Shown one piece after another: positions 46,538-57,394 of a stretch of 64,000 nucleotides of DNA. Positions within the stretch are counted from its first letter, which is position 1. Each line of letters opens with the position of its first letter. The notes beneath the pieces were generated by a model. It had not been told where the DNA came from and made no database searches. It saw only the letters and a program-made list of their open reading frames with translations. Where the stretch lies: the NCBI RefSeq assembly GCF_009730915.1, contig NC_052488.1, positions 22,729,868 through 22,793,867 on the forward strand, written 5' to 3'. The stretch comes from Dioscorea cayenensis subsp. rotundata. Its lineage: Eukaryota > Streptophyta > Magnoliopsida > Dioscoreales > Dioscoreaceae. Made by a program: the position numbers and the translations under genes.

Positions 46538-46987
46538 TCACCCGAGCAGGTCCTCCGCCTCCCACCTAGCGTAAGGTGACTCCTCCATCTTAGCCTTCCC
46601 TTTAGCTCTTGGGAAACATGTGTGTGAAAGCGATGACCAGACAACCGAGGGCAGCAGGGAGCTAAGACCCTCGACCATGTCCTTATCTATCGTCACCGCC
46701 ATCATGCTTTGAACAAATGGCTTGAGCGTAGCAGCATCAACAACCCTCAGAGGCGAAGTAGGCAATGACTGCCTTGCTTTGGTAAAACCTTCAAAGCTTC
46801 CTCTAGGTTTTTGCCTAGGAAAAGGATGAACTGGTACATAGACAGCCTCCCCCTCGGTGATGAACACAAGCCGTGCGTTCAACCACGACAATGGAGAGCT
46901 ATGATCAACGTCGTCTTCATCCTCATCCTCATCCTCCTTATCGTCCAGCAAAGGGAAGACCCAGTCCTCCTCCTCGTCTTCCGCCAT
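46538..46987 (-). CDS. Unrecognised acidic ORF in the minus-strand retroelement
   Basis: 149 codons starting MAEDEEEDWVFPLL, then a run of Asp/Glu (about residues 16-27). The middle (WLNARLVFITEGEAVYVPVH) looks globular. There is no match I can name. Its position near the 5' end of the 2-kb element suggests a gag/ORF1-like role, but this is inference. Confidence 0.3.
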   Translation of the reverse strand: MAEDEEEDWVFPLLDDKEDEDEDEDDVDHSSPLSWLNARLVFITEGEAVYVPVHPFPRQKPRGSFEGFTKARQSLPTSPLRVVDAATLKPFVQSMMAVTIDKDMVEGLSSLLPSVVWSSLSHTCFPRAKGKAKMEESPYARWEAEDLLG

Positions 46988-47000
46988 GAAGTTTTTAGAA

Positions 47001-47689
47001 GACCATATTATCCTTATGAACCCATAAGCCTCCCTTGCATCTACCGGCTTTATCTATAGATACATAGATCGATAAGTAGAGATACACATGCCACAGTAGA
47101 TGACGTGTGCAGTGAGGAGAGAATTGAAGGACTAAGTAACACCATACCAATAGTAGTATATCATAGTACCTCATCTAAATATTATTGATACAAAGTTCTG
47201 CCTACCCACTCATTGTTAACATAAGAAACCATTGCATTATACTACAAAACATTATCAAACTAGAGATAAAAATAGCTTTCTTAGCTCTTCACCATCTTTG
47301 CCAATTTTTTGTTGAGAGATTTTATATGTCATGTTTTTTGTTTTAAATTTTTATAATCATTCTCTTAATCATTTATAATAGTTAAATTTAATATTTCATA
47401 CCTCAGCTTTTCTCTTAATATATTCATGTTTTAGTAAAAGAATGACTGAATAGCCTCATTGATTGTTTCTTGTCGATGCATTGCTTAATGCATCGGAATT
47501 ATCTGACAACCATGAATTTATCCACAGTAACTCTATGGTCCCAATAAGCCTTTAGACTGCAGGATTTTTTTTTTAAGGTAAATGTAGACTGCAGGATTTT
47601 TATTTTTATTTTTATAAAAATAAATATAAAAAATAGCAAGCAAATAAGTACACTTAGTATAATAGAAAAATAAATGACAAAGAAGCCAT
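47001..47689. other. AT-rich flank between two retroelements
   Basis: No gene is seen. It is probably the original DNA that received the LINE. Confidence 0.45.
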
Positions 47690-47717
47690 AAAAAAAAAGA
47701 AAAAAAGAAAGGAAGTG

Positions 47718-50104
47718 ATGAGTCTCCTCCGGGATCTCTGGAGAACGCCGGACGAGGTGGCGGACGAGGGTAATCCGCTCAATAGTTTCAGGGGTGGACT
47801 GAAGCAGCCGGGGGTTTCGTTCGCCCAGGTAGTCAGTTCTTCGTCTTCAGGGGAGCAAGCGTCGGGGATGTCGGCTCTGAAGGGTAAGAAGCGGGAAGAG
47901 ATGTCTGGCATTTCGAGTGGAGGGGCGAAGCTGCGGGTAGGGGCCAAGCGACCTCGCTCGTCGAAAGAGGCCACCTGTGGCCGTTGCTTTCGAACTTCTC
48001 ATTCCACGGCGGAGTGTAGACACCAGGTGGTGTGTCTCAGTGTTCGGGAGTGGGGCACTTGGCGGCGAGGTGCAAGATGGTGAAGCGGAGTCCGCCGCGT
48101 AAGAGATTGCATGTTCGTTCGAAGAGGATGGGGAGTGACCTTCCAGAGCGGATAGAGATGGTCTCCCAGCCTCGGGATACAGGATCACCTCGGGCGGGGT
48201 TGGCTGGACGGGCTGCGATTTCGCTTCCTCTCTCCCCGGAGGTGCTGGCGACTAGGGAGGAACTTTCGAAAGTCGCCATTCTATCGATATTTGATGGGAA
48301 TGTCAATGATTCTAGTGTGTTGGATGTGGCCCCGGCACTCATCAATGTACCATTGGCTGGCCCTATTACTCCGGTCAACGAGTGCAACTTCTTGGTTCCG
48401 TTGGCCAGTCGCGCGGAGGTAAAAGAAGTTTGTAAACTCGGGACGTTCAAGGCCTCCACGCGGGACGGAATCTGCCACCTTCGACTTGCACCGTGGTCAG
48501 CCGAGCTTGGAGCGGAGGGAAGGGCAACGGGGGAAGGCCAATGGATGCATGTCTGGAATCTCCCTCTTCATGGCTAGTCATGGGGGATTATTGCAGAGGT
48601 GGTAAGGCCGACCGGAGAATTGGTGGCGCTTTCGCATGCGACGACTGAGGACAAGAGGTTTATCTCAGTGCTGGTTCGCCGACGAGCGGAAGTCTCACTA
48701 CCTATGGAGGATGACATTAGCTTGGGGATGAGAAGGGGATCGCGGTCTCCTTCCGGTTTTCAAACGGGAGCTGGGGCGATACTCCTTGCCAGACACATCG
48801 CCGGCTGATGACGAGGGGATGTTGGTGACTCATAGTCGACCCACGGCGCTTTCAAGGGAGGAGAAAGGGAAGGGCTTACAGGCCCAGACTGAAGGGCTTG
48901 AACACACGGGTGGGAAGACAATCAAGGAGGTACGTGTGGAGGAGGAGGCTAGGGTGACTGAGCGATAACCTGCGAGTGCTGTCGCCCTGGAGCATGTCCG
49001 ATCTGCAGAGGTGAAGGATAATCTGAGACTGGTGGCGGGCTCGGAGGTGGTAACGGATTTGGTTAAGAGCTGCTCCCATCCGAGTGGTGATAGTGATATT
49101 ACACAGAGGGTGGTTGAGCATCGCTCCCACGCCGGAAGTGTGGTGCCGGATTCTGGCGATCGATCGGTTGCGACCGGTGGTCATTCCGGCCCACTGCGGG
49201 TAATAGAGTTATTACGCAGAGCTCGGTCTCCCGAGCGGAGACACGACCACACGAGGGGAGTGGGCTCGAGGCAAACACGTGTCGATGTGTGGCGTGAGAA
49301 GCAACAGGCGACTTTGAAACCTAGGAACGGGACAGATGGCGTTCTCCAGGCATCCGAGGTTCCTTTCGCGAAGGATCGGGGCCCGCGATCTGGAGACCGT
49401 CCGAGGCTTGTGCATCCTAATCGGCTGGATGAGGAGATTGGATTGGGCTCGAGGGTGGAGCCCAATCAAGTTGATCTTTCGATGGACCCTCTTCTATTAT
49501 GCAATGTGAATTTGATGGGTCATTCATTGGGCCATATAGGGGAGACATTGGGCAAGGCATCAAGAGATATTATGGAAAAAGGGTTCCCTGCTAAGAATTT
49601 GGAGGGTAATAGCCAGTGTTTGGGCCTGGGAGCTGGGCCCGAACTGAACCCGTCTCCTTCTAAGCTGAGCGTGGTTAACCAGAGCTATGTAAGCGTACGG
49701 TGATGGTACCGCCCGACTGCGTGCCCAAACCCAATAATCCTATGTTAGGAGAGTTGCACAATACTGATGAACCCCCTTCCATGGTGCCCCCATCGGCTTT
49801 TATAGTGGAAATATTTTTCGTCGGGTTTTTGGGCCTTAATCCCTCAAACTAAGGAGTGTGAACCTTCTGAGGAGTTGGAGGGCCCCTCTGCTAAAAATAA
49901 GGGAGATGCTGTGGTGCTCCCTGGGGACAACTTGTCCACGGATTGTTTGTCCGATCGAAGGATCCAGTCGAGATTTGAAAGGAAATGCAAGTGCTCTTTA
50001 CCCGATTTGCGGTGGGAAAGGACTCGATGGAGGTTGACCGAACCGTGGGGACTCAAGAAGTGAAAGGCCCAAGAAGCCGCCTCCCGCTTTTGCTCGATGA
50101 TCAC
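47718..50104 (+). pseudogene. LINE ORF1 (gag-like, CCHC zinc knuckles), frameshifted
   Basis: ATG at 47718 opens MSLLRDLWRTPDEVADEG. A first knuckle CGRCFRTSHSTAEC (C-x2-C-x4-H-x4-C) is followed by a frame change, and the second knuckle CSGVGHLAARC is read in the next frame (48032-48577). That frame ends in RLAPWSAELGAEGRATGEGQ and WMHVWNLPLHG, close to conserved LINE ORF1 text, then a stop. Downstream frames are charged and low in homology. Nucleic-acid chaperone function is expected of intact ORF1. Confidence 0.7.
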
Positions 50105-50364
50105 GGGGTTACTCTCGAGCCACCCGGATCCACGTAAGAAGAAAACCTCAAAGGGAGATCAGATTGAAGGTACTTCTGTCAAACCCCTTCTAATTAATGA
50201 TTGGTCTGATGCTCAAATTATACAATACTGCTCTGCTTGTGGCATTAACTTTTCCGATAATGTGCATGCTTGCATTAATGATATTCGTTTACTTGAACGG
50301 AGTCGTTTGGCCTTGGGGCCGGCGGAGACCTCTACCGAGGTCTGCGAGGTTTAATTGTGTTTTT

Positions 50365-53300
50365 ATGAATATTGTGAATTGGAATGTTCGTGGGTTGGGG
50401 AGACCGGCTAAGCGTTTCCTAGTCAAGGACTTTTTAAATTTGCATTATGCGGGGATCTGCTGTATTCAAGAATCTAAGTTAGAGGTGATTTCACCGGCTT
50501 TGTGGAGGGAAATTGGTGGGGTGTTCCTGGATAAGTTCGACTATGTTCCTGCTCTGGGTTCGACGGGTGGTATCATAATTGGGTGGAATAGCTCGTCCCT
50601 GACGGGGCACACAATCAAGGTGGCTGTGTACAACTTGACGGTTGAATTCTTTTCCGCCCAAGAGAATTTAACTTGGCGGTGTACTACCGTGTACGGTCCG
50701 AATGAGCGTAGTCTCAAACAGGCGTTTTGGGAGGAGCTTAAGACATGTAGAGGGCCCCCGGATCTTCCATGGGTTATTTGTGGAGACTTCAACGCTATCT
50801 TCTCCTTGGAGGATAAATCGAGCGGTCCATGTAATCTGGTGGACATTAGGAGTGCCAACGACTTTTTGAATGAGATGGATTTGATTGAGCCGCCGGCGAT
50901 TGGCAGAAGATTTACTTGGACTAACGGCCAACAGGACCCGTTGTGGGTGAAACTTGATCGCTTTTTGGTTAACACGGAGTGGTTTGGGCTGTTCCCAAAG
51001 ATCATTCAGAATTTTCTCCCTAGAATAGGGTCTGACCATGTTCCCATTCGTTTGGAGTGTGGACAACATTGTTTTATTCGAAAACAGTTCCGCTTTGAAA
51101 ATATGTGGACCTCTGCGGAGGGTTTTGAAGATCTCATCAAGCTGTGGTGGGAGTCATTGTCGCCTAAAGGCTGTGGGGCGTTCATTATGGCAAAAAAAGT
51201 GACGGCTTTGAGGGTGAACCTGAGGCATTGGGCTAAATTTTCTTTTGGCTCGATCAAATTACAGAAGCTAAATCTTCTTCAAGAATTAGACAATCTCGAT
51301 ATGCTGCATGAGTCTAGAGAGTTTGATCCTTTAGAGGCGAGGCAAGAGTTGTTGCTTAGGGAGAAATTGAGGGAGATCCTGAAGCATGAAGAAACATATT
51401 GGAAACAACGCTCCCGGTTACAGTGGTTAAGAGAGGGGGATGATAACACGAAATTCTTTCATGCTGTTGCTAATGGGCGTAAGAATAGAAATTTCATTAC
51501 AGCGATGCGACAGGATGGTAGGGACATTAGTAAACCCCGTGAGATTGGGAATTTATTTGTACATAGCCTGCAACAACAATTTGGGTCCAGGGGGACTCAT
51601 AGGTACAAGGTGGATTTGCATTCTCTTCTGGCCTTTAAGTCCCCAATTGATCTCGCTTTTCTGGAAAGACCATTCACCATTGAGGAGGTGAAGAAGGCCG
51701 TTTTTGAATTAGGGAGGGATAAAGCGCCAGGACCGGATGGTTTTCCGATACACTTTTTTAAGCTTTACTGGGATATCATCAAACAGGATCTCTTTCAACT
51801 CTGTGAAGATTTCTTTTCTGGGAAGGCCAACTTGGAAAGGATTAATTGGGCTAGCATTGTCCTTATTCCTAAGGTGGTAAGCCCGGAGAAGGTTGGTGAT
51901 TATAGGCCCATTAGTCTTATCAACTCCACCCTGAAAATTATCTCGAAGTTATTGGCAAATCGATTGGGCAAAGTTATGAACACCCTGGTGGAAGTGGAAC
52001 TATCGGCTTGCATCAAGGGTAGATGTATTCTCGAGAATGTGGCTATGGCGGAAGAGCTTATATTCAGTATGAATAAAAGGAGGTTACCGGGTCACATCCT
52101 GAAGGTTGATTTTGCTAAGACTTTTGATCGGGTGGATTGGGACTTCCTATTTGAGTTGCTGAAGGCAAGGGAGTTCGGCGAACGCTGGACTAGTTGGATC
52201 AAGAATATCTTGAGTTCTTCCAAGGCGAACATTCTAATCAATGGCGCGCCGAATGGTTACATTCGTTACAAGTGTGGACTTCGACAAGGCGATCCTCTTT
52301 CTCCCCTTCTGTTTATCCTAGTCACCGATGTGTTGGGTGTGATGTTTAAGCATGCACTGAACTCCAAGGTCCTTGTCGGTGTTCCGTTAGGTAACTACAG
52401 GAGTCGGTGCAATCTTCAATTTGCAGATGATCTCTTGATCCTGACGACGGGAGGCTTGGAGGATCTTAGAATCATTAAATTGCTCCTTTTCACTTTTGAA
52501 GGTATGTCGGGACTGGAGACGAACTTCTCCAAGACCTGCCTTTACTCTAGCAAGTGGGGGGAGCTTCCCGTGGCAGAGGCGGCTGGGACTCTTAGCTGTC
52601 AGGTGGGCGTACTGCCGGTTAACTATTTGGGCCTACCGATTGCTGGACGCCGACCTCGGCGTCAGGATTGGGAAGGGATTGTACTAATGGTGAGGAACAT
52701 GTTGGCTTCCTGGAAAGGCAGATTTCTGTCCTTAGGAGGGAGACTAACGCTGGTCATTTCAGTTTTATCAGCATTGCCTTCTTACTGGATGTCCATCTTT
52801 CGTCTTCCGGCATGGGTGATTAAGAAGATTGACCGGATCAGAAGAGACTTTTTGTGGTCGGGTCCTGACATCGATAACCTAGCTTGTCGGCTGACGAATT
52901 GGAAGGGCCTTTGCAGACCACGCGATCAAGGCGGGTGGGGTATTCTAGATCTTTACACTTTCAACCAGGCGTTATTGGGAAAGTGGTGGTGGAAATTTTG
53001 GACCAACAGGAATTGGTGGTTTGCGGAGGTGCTCAATTTTAACTATTCTTTGCAGCGTTGGGATGTGTTGCCCAGACAGTCGGACTGTTATTCCTTCTTT
53101 TGGAAAGGGGTTGTCGGGTGTGTCCAGACGATTAGAGCATGTACTGCGCACGAGATTCGGTCCGGGGGCTCTACGCTCTTTTGGAAAGACGCTTGGTTGA
53201 ATGGTGTGGCCCCGATGCATATTTGGCCGGAATTATTCGGGAGTGCCCAGACGCAGAATAGTTCGGTGTTAGAGTGCGCTCACCTACTTACGGTGGCGCC

Positions 53301-54180
53301 CTTCTATGAGTTCCCGGGGATTCTTCAAAATAGAGAGAGGATTAATACCAGAGCAAGTGAAGGGGAAGATGTCAGAGTGTGGAAGCTTACAGGGAACGGA
53401 CTTTTCACTGTCAAATCTCTTTATAGCTTTTTGGTAGATGGAGGTCTACGCTGCCCAGTGTCCAGGTTCTTCTGGCGAACAATTTGCCCAAAAAAGATAT
53501 CCCTCTTTAATTGGCTGGCTTGGAAAAACAAGATACTCACTTTGGAGAACCTGGAGAAACGGAGATGTAACAGGATGCCTACGGCAACTTGTGTTCTTTT
53601 GTTACTCGACATCGACTGCTGGATCATCTGCTCATCCAACGCCCTTTTTACATGTCGATCTCGGGATTATTTCATTAATCTTTTACACTTACCGGAGTTG
53701 CCGGCCTTTGTGGGTGATCTGTGGGTCACTTGGAGGATGTCGGTGCGACATTCCCAGAGGGATATGAGCGATATTGTGGTCAAGGCTATTGTTTGGAATG
53801 TTTGGCTTGCTAGAAATGATTATATTTTCAATGCCAATGACATGAATGCTCACTCTATTATCTTAAAAATTGATCACATGATTTTGTCATGGTGTTCCTC
53901 AGCATCAGAGCGTGTGCAGGAGAAGTTCGGTGACTCCCTGACTAGCATTCGTCGTAGTCTGGAGTTTTTGGGACCTGAGTGGAGGAGGGTTTGGAGAACT
54001 CGACACCCGAGGAGTTGCAGGAGCTCATCGTGGGGTAGTGACTGGCAGGATGTCTTTGAGGAAGGGTCTTCCTCCTTTTGTCTCTTGGGTCGTATTGATT
54101 TTACCACCTCTGGTGGTCCCGCTTGTTTTGGTTTTGTTGCTCTCCTCTCTACTAATGTACTGATGTTCATTTTTATTTGA
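50365..54180 (+). CDS. LINE ORF2: endonuclease and reverse transcriptase, open 1271 codons
   Basis: The ATG at 50365 starts MNIVNWNVRGLGRPAKRF, a normal ORF2 beginning; the open frame extends upstream to 50197 but without conservation. The APE-type endonuclease shows IQESK, GDFNAIF (about residue 140) and SDHVP (about 223). The RT shows KAPGPDGFP (about 454), LRQGDPLSPLLF and the FADD catalytic pair (residues 686-689). A zf-RVT region follows but its C-x2-C...H motif is scrambled (TCVLLLLDIDCW). One RT residue looks changed (KTFDRVDW for the usual KAFD). No stop occurs in 3.8 kb, so the copy is probably young. The enzyme nicks target DNA and copies its own RNA there. Confidence 0.93.
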   Translation: MNIVNWNVRGLGRPAKRFLVKDFLNLHYAGICCIQESKLEVISPALWREIGGVFLDKFDYVPALGSTGGIIIGWNSSSLTGHTIKVAVYNLTVEFFSAQENLTWRCTTVYGPNERSLKQAFWEELKTCRGPPDLPWVICGDFNAIFSLEDKSSGPCNLVDIRSANDFLNEMDLIEPPAIGRRFTWTNGQQDPLWVKLDRFLVNTEWFGLFPKIIQNFLPRIGSDHVPIRLECGQHCFIRKQFRFENMWTSAEGFEDLIKLWWESLSPKGCGAFIMAKKVTALRVNLRHWAKFSFGSIKLQKLNLLQELDNLDMLHESREFDPLEARQELLLREKLREILKHEETYWKQRSRLQWLREGDDNTKFFHAVANGRKNRNFITAMRQDGRDISKPREIGNLFVHSLQQQFGSRGTHRYKVDLHSLLAFKSPIDLAFLERPFTIEEVKKAVFELGRDKAPGPDGFPIHFFKLYWDIIKQDLFQLCEDFFSGKANLERINWASIVLIPKVVSPEKVGDYRPISLINSTLKIISKLLANRLGKVMNTLVEVELSACIKGRCILENVAMAEELIFSMNKRRLPGHILKVDFAKTFDRVDWDFLFELLKAREFGERWTSWIKNILSSSKANILINGAPNGYIRYKCGLRQGDPLSPLLFILVTDVLGVMFKHALNSKVLVGVPLGNYRSRCNLQFADDLLILTTGGLEDLRIIKLLLFTFEGMSGLETNFSKTCLYSSKWGELPVAEAAGTLSCQVGVLPVNYLGLPIAGRRPRRQDWEGIVLMVRNMLASWKGRFLSLGGRLTLVISVLSALPSYWMSIFRLPAWVIKKIDRIRRDFLWSGPDIDNLACRLTNWKGLCRPRDQGGWGILDLYTFNQALLGKWWWKFWTNRNWWFAEVLNFNYSLQRWDVLPRQSDCYSFFWKGVVGCVQTIRACTAHEIRSGGSTLFWKDAWLNGVAPMHIWPELFGSAQTQNSSVLECAHLLTVAPFYEFPGILQNRERINTRASEGEDVRVWKLTGNGLFTVKSLYSFLVDGGLRCPVSRFFWRTICPKKISLFNWLAWKNKILTLENLEKRRCNRMPTATCVLLLLDIDCWIICSSNALFTCRSRDYFINLLHLPELPAFVGDLWVTWRMSVRHSQRDMSDIVVKAIVWNVWLARNDYIFNANDMNAHSIILKIDHMILSWCSSASERVQEKFGDSLTSIRRSLEFLGPEWRRVWRTRHPRSCRSSSWGSDWQDVFEEGSSSFCLLGRIDFTTSGGPACFGFVALLSTNVLMFIFI

Positions 54181-54215
54181 TGCATTGAATGTGGTTTTAT
54201 CCACTTTTTCACCAT

Positions 54216-54521
54216 ATCAATCATCAGAGATAAACTTATTGAGAGAACAACAAAATCAACAAAAACACAAAGAAGAAAAAGAGGGCGAGAAAAAACACAA
54301 CTGAGTGGAAAGAGACCATAGAAAAAAATATCAAAGATCTGACTCAGGCTACTAAACGTTTCTTCAGATAAACATGAATTAAAGAATGGAATTCCGAGAC
54401 AATTGTCAAAGAAACCTACAGTAAAAGAAAAACATTATAAGCAATATATAAATGGTTGACAGATAGAAACAGAAAATACTCTGGTGTTTACTCAACCAGC
54501 GTAAACCAGTAACATCATGCA
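54216..54521. other. 3' flank of LecRK2
   Basis: The part next to the stop (54440-54521) resembles the matching flank of LecRK1 (GTAAACCAGTAACATCATGC against GTAAACTAGTAATCTTATGC). Confidence 0.5.
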
Positions 54522-56556
54522 TCAGTGCATTAGACTGATAACTTCCAAAACTGAGCCAGTTGCAGATGTGGTATGAGAAATAGATGGATATGATAAGATA
54601 ATATTATCAGAGGCATCATCACAATTTACAGCTGAAGCACTAGCACTGAAGCTGTCTGGCGAGACAAGCAGCGGGGCATCACCTTCCAAGAAACGCACCA
54701 CCTGCCTCATGCTTGGCCTTCTTGTCGGTTCAGGATGGGAACATAACAAGCCAAGCTTCAACACCAGCTCCATCTCCTCTTCTACGTAATCACTCCCCCT
54801 TTTGGATCCTTTGCATTCAAAATCACACCTTTCTTCCAGTAATCAAGAACAATGTCAATCAAGCCTGGAGTACTCTCTCCAGTAGAGCGCATCTCTAACG
54901 GCCTCCTTCCACAGGCAACCTCTAGGATGAATGCACCGAATGCATACACATCTGTGCTTGTTGTCGCCTTGCCGGTTTTACTGAGCTCTGGTGCCAAATA
55001 ACCGATTGTTCCGACCATGCGTGTGGTCTGAGGATTGGAGCCATGGTCATACAGTCTTGCAAGACCAAAGTCACTTAGCTTTGCATTGAATTCAGAATCT
55101 AGTAAAACATTTGCTAGCTTTGATGTCCCTGTGAATTACTACTTGTTCCCATTCTTCATGCAAGTATAGGAGACCAGAAGCAACACCTTTGATTACCTGA
55201 AACCTCTGAGACCAGTTCAGTGATGACTTGGTAATTTTGCCGAAGAGGAACTTGTCAAGGCTTCCATTGGGCATGAGATCATAGACCAGTAGGAGCTCCC
55301 CTTGACGTCGGCAGTAGCCCAGCAGCTGCACCAAGTTGCGATGTCTCAGTCTTCCCATGCTGACAATCTCTGATACAAACTCTCTCATCCCTTGTCTTGA
55401 TTCATGGGAGATCTTCTTCACTGCAATCTCCATCTTAGAGCCCGGAAGCAGACCTTTATAAACCTGACCGAAGCCGCCGGCACCGAGGAGATTCTCTTTC
55501 TTTGAACCCTTTGGTGGCCTTGAAGAGATCCTTGTAGGAGAACCTGTGAGGTCCAAATTCAACCTCCCATTCTTCAAGCACTTCTGCATACTTCTTTCTT
55601 CTCTTGAGAACGAGGATGATGCCACCCGTGCAGAGAAGCAAGAGTAGTGTAGCTGTAACCAGAGCTAGCGCAACTATTACAAGCAGTGAGCTCTTCTTCT
55701 TACTTTTCCCTTGCTGAGGAACAGAAGGCAGCTGTGAGATATCCAGATCTTGAGCCTTCCCATTAATCCTAAAGCTCCATCCTAGAATATAATGAGAAGA
55801 TGTAGCAGCTCCATTGGAAGCAGAGAAGCCTACATACATGTCATCAAGGATGACTGTGGAGAGATTAACCAACTTTGTAGACAAGAGTGAGTGTTTTGGT
55901 TTAGGGACACCAAGGGGAGATATCACAACATCAAGCTTTATATCCATGGCACTGTAATCTATCCACACTTGCATCGGATTCCCACTTACCAAGTTTAAGT
56001 TCTTCAAAACACCATCCTTATCATCAACATAAGAAACAGGGGTGGAGTTGACAGACTTCAAGCTATTGATATCGATTCCAACATGGTTGTCGTTAATATC
56101 TCCCAAGTCTAAGTTCTGAACAGTGTCAAACTCAATGGCAACAATATGGTTTTCTTTGCTTTCATTGTTTGTCGAGTTAAAAAGACCAAAATACTGGCTG
56201 GGCAAGGCTCCAGGGAGGTTCTTGGATTGGGAAATGGTGAAAGCTATTCCATGGCCACACACTTGCTCGTAGTTAATTTGAGGTTGCATAACAAAGACGA
56301 AAGTGGTGGAGAAGGGTAGAACAGTACCAGTTGAGGAGTTCTTCAAGTGAAGTGGCATTGGATAAAAGGCATGACCCAGTGCTTCCTTTGTGAAATTAGT
56401 CAACCTCAAAAGGCCTTCAGGGGTGATGTCTCCAAGACCATTGAGGCTCAACTTTGCACCTCCGAATCCATTGAAGATGAAATCATGGTTGGAGGAGACT
56501 GCAAGCTTGACCAAGAAGATGAAAACCAGAGCCTTGGGAAACATGGCTTGTGTCAT
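54522..56556 (-). pseudogene. L-type lectin receptor kinase, copy 2 (LecRK2), three frame lesions
   Basis: ATG at 56556 opens a signal peptide (MTQAMFPKALVFIFLVKLAVSS), a lectin domain, a transmembrane segment ([19 protein letters not shown]) and a kinase much like LecRK1. Frame breaks: an extra T in TTT at 55497-55499 (before [11 protein letters not shown]); an extra T in TTT at 55110-55112 (within HRDIKASN); and a net loss of one base near 54794-54803 (DPK/GSDY). The span is 2035 nt, one more than 678 codons, which agrees with +1, +1, -1. Without correction the product ends after the transmembrane region and start of the kinase. It may be a true pseudogene, or partly assembly error like LecRK1. 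Confidence 0.8.
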
Positions 56557-57394
56557 GCAAAAGCAGCCAAGCTTGCTTCACATGTATTATTCATTTGTGA
56601 GGACCATGTGATATATATATTTTTTTTTTGAATAAAGACCATGTGATTATTATTACATTAAACACACAACTTGTGGGTGTGGAAATGTCAGAGCAATGTA
56701 AATGAAAGAAACAGACATTTGCGGATGTCTGTAGCTGGTAATCTTTGTCAGTGATTTGGGAAACTCCAGGAAAAATCTTTGTCAAATCAAGATGACTTCT
56801 CTTCAAGGGCAACCTACACGTTTAATTGGATGATGATTTTTTGGATGCAATTATGCGGGTAAGGAAGTAGGATTCATGAGAGTGGTGGAGCATCAAAAGT
56901 ACATCCCGTTTGCGTATGAGTAAATGGTAATAAATTAAGCCTTGACAGTTGGAGCCTTGCTTCAATCACATAAATGAACAGAATTTGACTCCTATGTAAA
57001 AGATCAAAAATTTGGCTTCTTCTAATACATAATTGAGACAATGAAATATGTGTGTTATGACTGTCCACATTTCCCAAAACAAAATAAATAAATAACAGAA
57101 TCAAAAGCTTCCTTTGGCTTTGATTCATCAACACAATGAAATCATCACCCTGAAACAACTCTGAGAAACTTGAATGGTGACGAAATAGGATAATCTTATG
57201 GCCAATTTGACTAAAGTTTGATAATAATTATAGGTATACAAACTATATGCTCCAAAGAAAAATCTCATCAATTTGAGTTTCTGGGGAGAGAATAACTCTG
57301 TGGGACAGCTGAAGTAATTGTCCAATTAAATAGCAATGGTACTTTTTCGGGCTTCACTTATAAATCAATTGTCAATATGCAGATGAATTAACTT
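56557..57394. other. LecRK2 promoter and intergenic DNA
   Basis: No gene is seen. Confidence 0.5.

Larger units (their letters stand above)
44940..47000 (-). mobile_element. Minus-strand retroelement sharing the LINE 3' end but with different ORFs
   Basis: Its 3' end has GTGGATAAACCAC (44972-44984, the reverse of the LINE tail), followed outward by an ATT tract, and the internal hairpin CCACTAGAAGTGG (45043-45055). Two minus-strand ORFs lie upstream: 46987-46538 (149 aa, acidic N-terminus with DEDEDEDDVDHSS) and 46033-45323 (236 aa). Neither has endonuclease, RT or zf-RVT motifs, and I do not recognise them. A LINE-dependent or half-LINE element fits best. Confidence 0.5.
47690..54215 (+). 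mobile_element. Near-full-length L1-type LINE, about 6.5 kb
   Basis: It contains ORF1 (47718 to about 50104, broken) and ORF2 (50365-54180, open). A 3' UTR hairpin ACCACCTCTGGTGGT lies at 54103-54117, inside the end of ORF2, and the tail GTGGTTTTATCCAC at 54191-54204. It sits about 300 bp beyond the stop of LecRK2. The 5' boundary is set by the A-rich run before ORF1 and is uncertain, and a target duplication was not found. Confidence 0.85.
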
